Assembly: GCF_009017255.1 (NCBI RefSeq)
Contig: NZ_WBZB01000012.1
Location: 62,001 to 126,000 of the forward strand
DNA: 64,000 bases
Direction of reading: 5' to 3'
Source of the DNA: Alkaliphilus serpentinus
GTDB lineage: Bacteria; Bacillota; Clostridia; Peptostreptococcales; Natronincolaceae
Part shown: in pieces, positions 43,294 through 52,800 of the stretch
How the letters are laid out: each line of letters opens with the position of its first letter
How positions within the stretch are numbered: position 1 is the first letter of the stretch
Notes under the pieces: generated by a model
What the model saw: the letters and a program-made list of their open reading frames with translations, nothing else
Told to the model about the DNA's origin: nothing
Databases searched by the model: none
Translations under genes and position numbers: made by a program

Positions 43294-45654
43294 ATGGAAA
43301 ATAAAGCAATTTTGCATTCAATAGAAAAAAATATCAGCACATTACTCAATTATAAAAATATGATATTTCTTCATTTTATAGGATTCTTTATGGGAAGGGC
43401 AGGAATACTGGATAGTCTTGCCCCCTTTGGCATAGGCTTCTATGTAGCAATAATCCTATTTAATAAAAGATATTTTTCGGTAGCCCTTGCCATTATGGCA
43501 GGGACTATTTCAACTCAGGGACTAATGGGGAGTCTTCAATATGGAATCAGTATAGTAGTGATATCCATATTATACAAATATGTATTGAATCTTAGAAAAA
43601 CAAAAATCATCAAGATTTCTATACTCTCAAGCATTATATACGCAATGGTTGCATCCACGTTTTTAATTCTCAATAAGTACTACATTTACGATCAACTAAT
43701 GATATTATTCGAGGCTTTAGTGATTTTAGCAATCGTATTCATTTCTTCCTATGCCATTCCTGCAACCCTACAATCCATTAAGAGGAAAAGACTTGCCACT
43801 GAAGAAGTCATTTGTGTAGCCATAATAATGGCCTTGGTCTTATCGGGAATCAAGGATTTCAATATTGCAGGCCTGTCTATAAAAAACGTATTAAGCATAC
43901 TAATTACAGTGCTTTTTGCCTATAATGGTGGAGCAAGCATAGGGGCAGCTGTGGGGATTACAATTGGATTGATAGGAAGCATGTCCAATAGCGGCATGCC
44001 CCCTGTTGTGATTGCTATCTATGGTTTTTCTGGCCTATTGGCAGGGATTTTTCGTGAGCTTGGCAGGGCTGGCAGTGCCTTCGGGTTTTTACTAGGGAAT
44101 ACGATTTTAACCTTCTACATAAATGGCTATTATGAAATTTTTATACAACTAAAAGAAGTATTATTATCATTTATAATGTTTTTAATAATACCTGCTGGCG
44201 TTATTAAGAATCTTCAAAGGTATACCAGCTCTTTAGCACCTGTTCATGGCGGTAGAGGCTACGGAGAAGTTATGAAGCAAAGAATACACGATAAGCTATG
44301 GGATTTTTCAGATACATTTTTCGAGTTGTCCTCAACCTTTGAGAATATGGTACAGCAGGTGGAGGCCTTTGATAATCAAGATCTTTCACGATTAATAGAA
44401 AGGGTTGCTGAAGGAGTATGCCTAGAATGTGGTATGAGGAGAAGTTGCTGGGATAAAGGTTTTATGACCACTTATAAAAGCATCGAAAACCTTCTCCTCT
44501 TAATAGAAACAAAAGAAGAAATAGGGCTAGAAGAGTTACCCGACCATATAAAAAAACGGTGTGTTAAGGCCAAGGCTTTGGTTCAGAAGGCTGCAGCTTT
44601 GTATGAATTGAGCAGAATTAATCTAACTTGGAGGAAAAAGCTCATGGAAAGCCGAGAACTGGTTGGACAACAGCTTAAGGGGGTAGCCCAGGGGATACAA
44701 CAGCTGGCCAAAGAGGTTAACAACAATATTTACTTCGATACACGTCTTGAAGAGGCTTTATATATAGCCCTCGATAAGGTAGGTCTGCCCGCCACCAACA
44801 TAATGGTTACCCATGATGAAAGCAATTTCCTAGAAGTAACCGTTGAAAGAAAAAGATGCTTTAAAAGGGAGGAATGTAGCTCTAGTTATATTCCAATAAT
44901 GTCGGAGATTATAGGGGCACCGATGATTAAAAAAACCCAAAGCTGCAATATAGATTTTGATAATAATCTATGCAAATTTGTATTGGTGGAGGCAAATCAA
45001 TATTCAGCAATTACAAAGGTAGCCCAGGTTACCAAAGAAGGGAACTTTCTATCAGGAGACACCTACTCCTTTATTGATTTAAGAGATCATCAGTATATGG
45101 TAGCCCTTAGTGATGGTATGGGCACCGGCGAGAAGGCCCACTCCCAATCCACTGCAACGATTTCAATGCTAGAAAAAATGATGGAGGCTGGTTTTAACCA
45201 AGAGATGGCCATTAAAACCGTCAACTCTATGCTGATATTAAAAGCATCCAATGAGATTTTTTCAACCATTGACATGGTGGTTTTAAATTTGCACAATGGG
45301 ATGGCCAATTACGTTAAAATAGGGTGCGTATCTTCCTATATCAAGAAAAGAGATGGAAAAGTTCATACCATTCCCTCCTCCAGTCTTCCAATAGGAATAT
45401 TGTCAGAGATAGAAATTCAAGAGAGGCAATGTCAGCTATCAGATGGAGATCTATTAATCATGATTTCTGATGGAATACTGGAGGTAAATAAAGAAGGTAG
45501 GGATGAATGGTTATTTGATTACATTTCAAGCATCCATACCCTTAATCCTCAGGAGATGGCGGATAAAATCCTCCATAGAGCCCTCCAGTTTACAAACAAT
45601 ATCCCGGAGGATGATATGACGGTTTTAGTAACAAAGGTATGGAGGAATATATAA
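43294..45654 (+). CDS. spoIIE: Stage II sporulation protein E
   Basis: Phosphatase that activates sigma-F in the forespore by dephosphorylating SpoIIAA, and that also binds FtsZ at the polar septum. ATG 43294 is used, with GAGGAAGGGTG six bases upstream; an in-frame TTG at 43249 lies inside the promoter. The product has 786 residues: about ten membrane segments (about 20-310), a linker region with Cys motifs (ECGMRRSCW) and a C-terminal PP2C phosphatase domain with ALSDGMGTGEKA (about 604) and LMISDGILEV carrying the metal-binding Asp residues. It ends the conserved yab block. Confidence 0.96.
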   Translation: MENKAILHSIEKNISTLLNYKNMIFLHFIGFFMGRAGILDSLAPFGIGFYVAIILFNKRYFSVALAIMAGTISTQGLMGSLQYGISIVVISILYKYVLNLRKTKIIKISILSSIIYAMVASTFLILNKYYIYDQLMILFEALVILAIVFISSYAIPATLQSIKRKRLATEEVICVAIIMALVLSGIKDFNIAGLSIKNVLSILITVLFAYNGGASIGAAVGITIGLIGSMSNSGMPPVVIAIYGFSGLLAGIFRELGRAGSAFGFLLGNTILTFYINGYYEIFIQLKEVLLSFIMFLIIPAGVIKNLQRYTSSLAPVHGGRGYGEVMKQRIHDKLWDFSDTFFELSSTFENMVQQVEAFDNQDLSRLIERVAEGVCLECGMRRSCWDKGFMTTYKSIENLLLLIETKEEIGLEELPDHIKKRCVKAKALVQKAAALYELSRINLTWRKKLMESRELVGQQLKGVAQGIQQLAKEVNNNIYFDTRLEEALYIALDKVGLPATNIMVTHDESNFLEVTVERKRCFKREECSSSYIPIMSEIIGAPMIKKTQSCNIDFDNNLCKFVLVEANQYSAITKVAQVTKEGNFLSGDTYSFIDLRDHQYMVALSDGMGTGEKAHSQSTATISMLEKMMEAGFNQEMAIKTVNSMLILKASNEIFSTIDMVVLNLHNGMANYVKIGCVSSYIKKRDGKVHTIPSSSLPIGILSEIEIQERQCQLSDGDLLIMISDGILEVNKEGRDEWLFDYISSIHTLNPQEMADKILHRALQFTNNIPEDDMTVLVTKVWRNI

Positions 45655-45659
45655 AAAAC

Positions 45660-45690
45660 AGGGCATTGCATATGCAATGCCCTATCTTTA
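45660..45690. terminator. Bidirectional terminator between convergent genes
   Basis: AGGGCATTGCATATGCAATG begins a perfect 24-base palindrome (45660-45683) flanked by an A tract on the left and a T-rich stretch on the right. It serves spoIIE and the minus-strand gene that follows. Confidence 0.9.
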
Positions 45691-45698
45691 TTAAAATT

Positions 45699-46367
45699 TT
45701 AAGAATGATTAGCTACTTCTTCTGCTGATCCTTCTTTAACTTTATCACTATCCAGTAATAATACCTTCTCGATTAAACCATCCTTCATTTTTACAATCTT
45801 CAATGTAACGCCACCCACGCTGTATTCTGCTCCTTCTTCTACTGGTTTGCAGGTCTCATCGGATAAGTGGCAAATCAAACCACCAATTGTAGATCCCTTG
45901 TCTTCGGGAATGCTTAAACCAGATTCGAAGTTAACAGCATGAACAGGGGAGGCTGCTGACACTACTTTTCCTTCATTTACATTAAAGGTGGCATACTTAC
46001 TGGACATAAGGTACTTTCTAATTAAAAATACAATTAAAATTGCAATGGTTCCTAAAATTAAATCTAGCATAGTTTCGCTATAAACCAACATCTTTCTTGC
46101 TATGGCAAATAGCACAAGTTCAAGGATACTACCCGTAGAGTGAGACAATAGCATTAATACTAACTCAATACCAATTACCATTAACAGAGCAATACTTAAG
46201 AACTTCTTAAAGGAATCATAGATATGATATATATCTGTAGATAGAAGAACACTTAAATATTTAACAATAGAAATACCACCTAATATGATTGCAACTACAA
46301 TAAAAAACGCAATTATTAATTCTAGGCTAGTTGCAATTTTTACTAGCTTTTTCTTTAAATAGTCCAT
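45699..46367 (-). CDS. PsiE-like membrane protein with CorC/HlyC-like tail
   Basis: A 222-residue protein with four hydrophobic segments (about 15-118) resembling the phosphate-starvation-inducible PsiE region. A soluble C-terminal domain (about 125-205) contains STIGGLICHLSDE, GAEYSVGGVTLKIVKMKDG and IEKVLLL, the pattern of the transporter-associated CorC_HlyC domain. Such tails usually follow CBS domains in Mg/Co efflux proteins, so this combination is unusual. Function is unknown; the tail suggests ligand or metal sensing (inference). AGAGGGA precedes the ATG. Confidence 0.75.
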   Translation of the reverse strand: MDYLKKKLVKIATSLELIIAFFIVVAIILGGISIVKYLSVLLSTDIYHIYDSFKKFLSIALLMVIGIELVLMLLSHSTGSILELVLFAIARKMLVYSETMLDLILGTIAILIVFLIRKYLMSSKYATFNVNEGKVVSAASPVHAVNFESGLSIPEDKGSTIGGLICHLSDETCKPVEEGAEYSVGGVTLKIVKMKDGLIEKVLLLDSDKVKEGSAEEVANHS

Positions 46368-46823
46368 TTCATCATCCCTCTTATTATATTGTTTTATACT
46401 ATTATTATAGTCCTTTGATATATATTTGGCAATACGAAGAAGACAGTCATCACCGGCGAGAAGGGCTAAATATCCTAATTCATACCTATTAATAACAGAA
46501 AAATGAATAATGAAAGGAACAGTTATTCAATTCTAAAATATGAAATTTTAGAGGTTTCTATGATGCTTACAAATCTTAACAAGAAATCACAATTTCCGAT
46601 GATAAAGAGGAAAATCTATTATGTCGAATAATTAAGAATAATCAGAAACAAGAATAATTGGAGCTGTAATTATGCATAAGTAGTTAAAAAGATAACGATT
46701 AAATATTTATTCCAAAATAACAAAATATAGTCTTTAAGAACTTGTCTATTATATTTATTTAATATTTACCCTATAATTATTATGATTTTTGGCCGATATT
46801 ATTAGATAGATGCAAAGATAATA
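46368..46823. other. Gene-free interval
   Basis: About 455 AT-rich bases upstream of the PsiE-like gene. No coding frame, clear hairpin or strong promoter could be supported in it. Confidence 0.4.
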
Positions 46824-47039
46824 AATGTTAAATGTTGAATGTTACATGTTAAATTGGGGTCTAAATTTACAAAGTAAATTTATTGCTTTTTTAAAGAATT
46901 TTTAAGTCAAACATACAAGAAGCTAACCTTTTATTTAAATTTATGTTTAAAAAATATGATCATATTAAGTGTATTCTTATTATATTAATTGCTTCGATTT
47001 ATCGAAGCTACAATTATTCAACATTCAACATTTAACATT
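46824..47039. repeat. MITE-like unit with 20-bp perfect terminal inverted repeats, copy 5
   Basis: AATGTTAAATGTTGAATGTT (46824-46843) is the exact reverse complement of 47020-47039. Inside are AAATTTAC/GTAAATTT near the left end and GCTTCGATTTATCGAAGC (46991-47008) near the right end. The 216-bp unit has no coding frame and ends 44 bases before the stalk-domain gene. Confidence 0.8.
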
Positions 47040-47083
47040 ATATTTTAAATTACTATTATTTGTACTTAAAAGGGGGAAATCAC

Positions 47084-48490
47084 ATGAAAAAGAAGTCAAT
47101 AGCGGGGGTGGCATTAACCATAATTCTGGTTATTAGCTTTTCAACCATCTCATATACACAATCCTACAGAAGAACGATTACAGCATGGTTTAACAATATT
47201 GGAGTAGAGCTGGATGGTGAAGTCCTTCAGCTAGAGAAGGAGCCTTTTATTTTTGATAATCAACTATATATGCCGATTGAGGAACTGGCAGATCATTTAT
47301 ATATAAACTACCTATACGATGAAGAGGAAGGTTTGGTTAAGTTAGACACCAATAGACTATATTCTGAAGATCCTGACACTTCAGTGATACCCGTTGCCTT
47401 CCAAAAACACTATGAGATGGAGGCCCTAAAAAGGCAGGTGGCAGAACTACAACGAGAGGTTGAACTCCTGCAAGACGACAGATTTCCATTCCAGAGGATA
47501 GCCTCAGTTAGTGAAATGGAGGAATATCTAAGGGAAAACTTTAAAAACTTAGGAGACCTTAATATAGATTTGAGATTTACCCAGTTAGGACAAGATAAAT
47601 ACTACTTTAATGCAGCCTTTAGCAATGACACTACCCAATGGGGGGAACTAGATAGAAGAACCATAGAAAATTGGGTGGATGATATACTATATGTTACCCG
47701 AAAGCTTTTCAATCCAAATGCAGAAATACAAGGGAGCATTAAGTATAAAAATATCACTTCAGGGACAATCTATGCATCCTATTACACTAGGGGAAATAGA
47801 CTATACTTCGACTTTAAGCTGGCGGACCATAAGGAAAGCCAAGAGGTAGACGGAGTTAAAGTGGAGACAAACTTGAAGAAGTCGTTAAAATACTATAGTA
47901 ACGAAATGTTCAATTATCAGGTATTCGTTAATAAAAATGACGTAGATGTGATTGTAAATGCTGAAAAACAGCGCTTTGATGATTGGTCCCCAACAACTAA
48001 AATGCAATATCTAAAGAGGTTAAGAACAGAAATTTTCGAAATAAATGAAAATGTAAATATAAATGGTAAAATCATCGATGAGGTAACAGGTAAAACCCTC
48101 CTCAGCTTCTCCATAGTAAACAATCAAATTCGTTCTGCAGATTTAATAGTAGAAGTTGAAGAGTACTTAAACAAGAATTATAAAGATTTCTATTACCGTC
48201 ATGGATTCGACTTTACTTATAAAATCTACGAAAGCTTCGGTGATGCCTTTGAAATCGTAATAGAAGGTGATTTCGCCGACAGTGATGAAGAGTGGCAAGA
48301 TGTAGAAGACGATGGAGAGTATTCCTTAAGACAATTCATACAAAAGTCCTTTAGATACGTTGATTCAATCTATGATGTAGACATATTTGGTGAATTGCAG
48401 GATGAGAATCTTAAGAGTATTAGTAATTTAGAGTATTATCGAGAAGAAGACCATTCCCAACGAGCATTGCTTCCAATAATATTCCAATAA
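47084..48490 (+). CDS. Secreted stalk-domain protein of unknown function
   Basis: Exported protein of 468 residues. ATG 47084 follows AGGGGGAA; a TTG 24 bases earlier lies before that site. It has a signal peptide (1-26), a copper-amine-oxidase-N-like stalk domain (about 30-95, GEVLQLEKEPFIFDNQLYMP), a short coiled coil (about 110-130) and two or three related alpha/beta units (about 140-460) with recurring patterns such as EMEEYLRENFKNLGDLNI and VEEYLNKNYKDFYYRHGF. Stalk domains occur on many clostridial surface proteins. No enzyme motif is seen. Confidence 0.8.
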   Translation: MKKKSIAGVALTIILVISFSTISYTQSYRRTITAWFNNIGVELDGEVLQLEKEPFIFDNQLYMPIEELADHLYINYLYDEEEGLVKLDTNRLYSEDPDTSVIPVAFQKHYEMEALKRQVAELQREVELLQDDRFPFQRIASVSEMEEYLRENFKNLGDLNIDLRFTQLGQDKYYFNAAFSNDTTQWGELDRRTIENWVDDILYVTRKLFNPNAEIQGSIKYKNITSGTIYASYYTRGNRLYFDFKLADHKESQEVDGVKVETNLKKSLKYYSNEMFNYQVFVNKNDVDVIVNAEKQRFDDWSPTTKMQYLKRLRTEIFEINENVNINGKIIDEVTGKTLLSFSIVNNQIRSADLIVEVEEYLNKNYKDFYYRHGFDFTYKIYESFGDAFEIVIEGDFADSDEEWQDVEDDGEYSLRQFIQKSFRYVDSIYDVDIFGELQDENLKSISNLEYYREEDHSQRALLPIIFQ

Positions 48491-48505
48491 TCTTCCTCAA
48501 ACATA

Positions 48506-48539
48506 AAAAGAGTAGCTGGCTCAATGCCGCTACTCTTTT
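48506..48539. terminator. Bidirectional terminator
   Basis: AAAAGAGTAGC pairs with GCTACTCTTTT (11 bp), with A and T tracts on both sides, between convergent genes. Confidence 0.9.
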
Positions 48540-48599
48540 ATATTGATTTTGCATTTGTTCTTATAATTATTAATTATTCATTACTAATTATTAATTGAG

Positions 48600-49166
48600 T
48601 TATTTCACTTCTGCCTTCAATGCCTGATAAATCATATAAGCAACATCCCCACGGGTTACTACGTAACTGTTCTCATAGGTTAAATGATCCACCAACCCTA
48701 ACTCTGAAGCCACCCTTAAATGTCCAATTGGCCATTCTTCTGTGACAGTTTTCTCCTCGTAACCTAAAAGTCTTACAAGGATAGTGGCTACTTCTGCATA
48801 GGTAATGTTGGCCTGCGGTTTAAAAGTATCGTCGGGATAACCCGTCATCAATCCTTCTTCTTTGGAAACAGAAATATACCCCGATGCCCAAAAGCTACCA
48901 GCTATATCCTTGAAGGGGGTCTTACCCTTGTTGGCACTTGCCCTTTCCTCTAAGCTCATCATTCTAACCATCAAGGTGGCAACCTCAGCTCTAGTAATAT
49001 TGTTTTCAAGCCTTAGTGTACCATCCTCATATCCTGTAAAAATCCCTAAATCCTTAAGATAATTACCAGCACCTTCAAAATCTACAGTGCTGTTGGCACT
49101 GATGGGTGTAATCGATACAACCAATATCAGTACCATTATCATTATAGATAAACTTCTTTTAGTCAT
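48600..49166 (-). CDS. Small secreted SLH-domain protein
   Basis: A 188-residue exported protein made almost entirely of three S-layer homology domains after a signal peptide (1-25): about 28-80 (LKDLGIFTGYEDGTLRLENN), about 85-140 (SKEEGLMTGYPDDTFKPQAN) and about 142-185, the last degenerate. SLH domains bind pyruvylated secondary wall polymers. With no other domain it may act as an adaptor, or compete with longer SLH proteins for wall sites (inference). AGGAGGG precedes the ATG. Confidence 0.88.
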   Translation of the reverse strand: MTKRSLSIMIMVLILVVSITPISANSTVDFEGAGNYLKDLGIFTGYEDGTLRLENNITRAEVATLMVRMMSLEERASANKGKTPFKDIAGSFWASGYISVSKEEGLMTGYPDDTFKPQANITYAEVATILVRLLGYEEKTVTEEWPIGHLRVASELGLVDHLTYENSYVVTRGDVAYMIYQALKAEVK

Positions 49167-49280
49167 TTAAATCCCTCCTATGCTGTTTCACCATCATTAT
49201 AACAGAGAGGGGATTATTTTAGTGTTAAGATTGTATTACAGAAATACAGAGTGTCCTTAATAGATGAAAACACTAATGTT

Positions 49281-49329
49281 AATGTTTAATGTTGAATGTT
49301 GAATTATTGAAGCTTCAATCAATCGAAGC
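49281..49329 (-). repeat. GCTTCGA-hairpin/TTCAACA repeat, copy 6, minus orientation
   Basis: Read on the minus strand it is GCTTCGATTGATTGAAGC followed by AATTCAACATTCAACATT. It lies 115 bases upstream of the minus-strand SLH gene, so its orientation follows that gene. Confidence 0.85.
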
Positions 49330-49588
49330 ATTTATAAAAGTGCAATTAGGAAAAGAAGCAAATATAAAACAGTTATAAATCGTAAATTTTTTTATACAGC
49401 TTTTACCACTTAATTGTTCACATAAAATTAGTAAATTTACACGGTAAATTTATGCCTCAATTCAACAGTTTTCATTCAACAGTAGTCCCTGAGGACAATA
49501 ATTTAAAGGATGCTGGTTAATTTGACTAAAAACAGGTATATCAGAATGGAGTTTTTAATCAAATTGCATGTCTTTTTATATATTAACT
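49330..49588. other. Interval between two inverted repeat copies
   Basis: AT-rich, with an AAATTTAC/GTAAATTT stem (about 49434-49451) like those inside the MITE-like units and a decayed TTCAACAG pair (about 49464 and 49478). No gene. Together with the copies on both sides it may be a nested or composite unit. Confidence 0.5.
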
Positions 49589-49645
49589 GCTTCGAAATTT
49601 CGAAGCTTCCTCAATTCAACATTCAACATTCTTAATTCAACATTA
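49589..49645 (+). repeat. GCTTCGA-hairpin/TTCAACA repeat, copy 7
   Basis: GCTTCGAAATTTCGAAGC (49589-49606) is followed by AATTCAACATTCAACATT (49613-49630) and a further AATTCAACATT. It faces the IPT/TIG gene and is inverted relative to copy 6. Confidence 0.85.
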
Positions 49646-49838
49646 TACCCTGAGGAATATAGTCCTCAGGGTATAGCTTATATTTCAATTTTATGACAAT
49701 TGTCGAAAATAAGGGAAGGGTGGAAATACATGTGCTATAATATAAAATAATGCAATATTACCATAATATACAGCTATTAATAAATTTGGTTTTTTTGACG
49801 ATAAATATATTAAGAATTTGGCATAGGGGGACATACAA

Positions 49839-52800
49839 ATGAGAAGAAAATTGGCGATGCTGGCTACTTTTATTATGCTATTCAATACAATATTTACTAC
49901 AATTAATATAGAAGAGGTCTATGGGGCAGTTACCCCTACTGTAGATAGTATTGTAATTGAGGAAGAGGTAAGGGTTGTTAACGGTCAAAGGGTAACTAGC
50001 TATTCCGTTAACTTTAATGGATACCCTCTAAACAACGTAACTGCCATTCGAGTAAGAACCACTGCAGACCCAGCTGATGGAGCGGTAAAAACATTAACCG
50101 GCTTCACTAAGGTAGGCGATGGCACCTCGGATCTTCTTTATACACCCTCAGGAGCAGGTCAAACCCTTGCTTCCATTTTCGGTACCACAGGAAATGTGTA
50201 TTTCGGTGTAATCGCAGATGGAGTTGAGTATATAACCAATAAGGCCTTTTTAATTCCGCCTGATTCAAACGTTATGAAGGTAGACTATATTAATGGCCTG
50301 AGCCCTGCCTCATGGCCTATTAACGTAAACAAAGGAGAGGACCTTAAAGTTCAAGGTACCCATTTCACAAACCCTGCTATAGATGATCCCTACTATAAAT
50401 TAGGTATAACCACCGGTGATTTTGTAGCCAGTGAGGTTCCCTATACTAGTAATCTTACGAAGGATGAAATTGACATAGATACCTCCAGTGAATATTTAAA
50501 TGCGGGACAAAATCTTAACTTGATATTCCAAAAAAAGAGTGGCAGCTTTGTCACCATTCGATATGTAGTTAGAGATGCTGTAAACATTGCAAACCCCCTT
50601 AATTTAGGTGATGTAAGTGTATCACCCCTAAGGGGTACCTCCGGTACAATAGTTAGAATTAGAGCTAACAATCACATACCCCTACTAGATGCTGGTACAA
50701 AGGTATACATTGGAGGAATAGAGGCCAATAGAAATGTAAGTAGCTTCAGTGATGGCACCTTCGATTATACAGAGGGAGGAGACAATAAGAAGGGTATAGA
50801 GGTTGTAGTGCCTGCATTGCCTTCAACGGGAGTAACCTATCCTATTGTAATTAGAAACCTTGATGGCGATACCTATCAGCATGATCAGGGCTTCTACTAT
50901 GAAGCAGCACCTAGCTCCTTGCTAAATATCATTGGGATAAACCCCGATAAAGCCTACACCAACGAAGAACAGCTTATAGATGGCCTTCGGATTCAAAACC
51001 TCGTGGTTGTCAACAATATCGATAATTATGGAACAATAAGTAATACTGAAGAAGGTACAACAGGTGTAGGGTCAAATTTAAACTACTTTAAAAATGATGA
51101 CGACCCTAAATCCTATTATATTAAATATGAGTTGGCTGAGCCCAACCATTTTATTGAAAGAAAAATAACCGTTAATATAGCTCTAAAGGCTAATATAACT
51201 AATGTACCGTTGGCATTAGATGCCCCACAGGGAATCACCACCATAGAGGTAGTCACCGATAAGGTTGGTTTGGCAGGCACATATGAGGTAACAGCCCGTA
51301 CCGAAACCATCTATTATCAAATGGATGGTACAGACCTAGTTGAGCTTCAATATAGGGTAGAGGAGGCTCCCTACTCCCAACAGAACAAGGTTAATTTTAT
51401 CTTTGAGCCTGATATCACAACACCAACCATTACCAGCATAACCCCCAATAAGGGACCCTATGCTGAAAATATCGTAGCAACTATAACAGGACAAAACTTT
51501 AGAGTTATTGAAAATATTGATGGAAATCGATATTATCCCACCATTGTTTTAGGTACTCAATCGATAACAAGCGATGGTAAATATAAGGTAATTACCAAAA
51601 ACACCAATGGCGAGACAATAACTTATCTAAGCCCAAACTCAAATGGGAATGATGTGGTTGATGGTTCTTATCAAATACTACCAGATGTTGAATTTTTAGT
51701 GCTAGATGCTCAAAATAATATCGTTGATGGCAAGTTTAGACAAGCTGGAACAAAAATTAAGTTCACCATCCCTGCAGGTCTTGGCAATTTCTCAGGCTTC
51801 GCAGATCTACATGTTTACAACCCATCACCCTCTGGGGGCTTAGGGGGAAAAGATACTGTGGAGAACATTTTCGAATATGTTAGCCCAGGGCCGGATGTAC
51901 TATGGCCAGTTATAGAATCGGCAACTCCCAACAAGGTTGCTGTAGGAAAGCAAGAACAAGTAACAATTAAAGGAAGAAACTTTCAACCCGATGCCATACT
52001 AACGGTGGATGGAGAAGTAGTTCAAAATCGCAGCATTAACGTAGTAACAGGAACTATAACCTTTAATGCCCCAGCTGGCAGGGTTGGAAAAACCTTTATT
52101 CAAATCATTAACCCAGATGGAGGCTTTGCATCTACCCCCTTTGAATTTATTCAAACCTTTAGTCAGCCCTATATTCAGAGTATCATACCTAATACTGGGG
52201 GTAAGGGCAGTTTGGTTATTATCAAGGGTACAGGCTTTTTTCCTGCGGATCCTGCTTTAGAAAATGATGATAGAAGAATGGGTACAAGGGTTTATATAGA
52301 TGGAAAGGATATTAATAGAGAGTACTATAGAGTAGGGGATGTTCCTGAAGGTGATTTGGAGCTAAGGCCCTTCGTCAACGATTATTACCCTGATGAAGAT
52401 GGCAACCCCATACCAATCTATGGTCCGGATGGACAGGTTCTTCAGGCCATGGGCAGTAATGTAGTAGTGGTAGATAATAATACAATTTACGTCCTTATTC
52501 CCGATCCAAAGGATGTAAATAAATCCTTCTTTATGAATACACCACTAGATGTAAGAGTAGTAAACCCTGATCTTGGTAGCCATACTGTTAACGGTGGTTT
52601 CAGATTTGTTGACGTGGTAACAAGACCTCAAATAAACAATATAATCCCTAACCTAGGTGATTATAGAGGTGGAAATATCGTAGAGATTCAAGGGGAAAAT
52701 CTATTGGAGGGTGTAAAGGTTTACTTTGGAACCCAACTAGCAGAGGTATATAGAAGGAGTAATAATGCAAGAACTTTATGGGCATATGTACCTCCCTATG

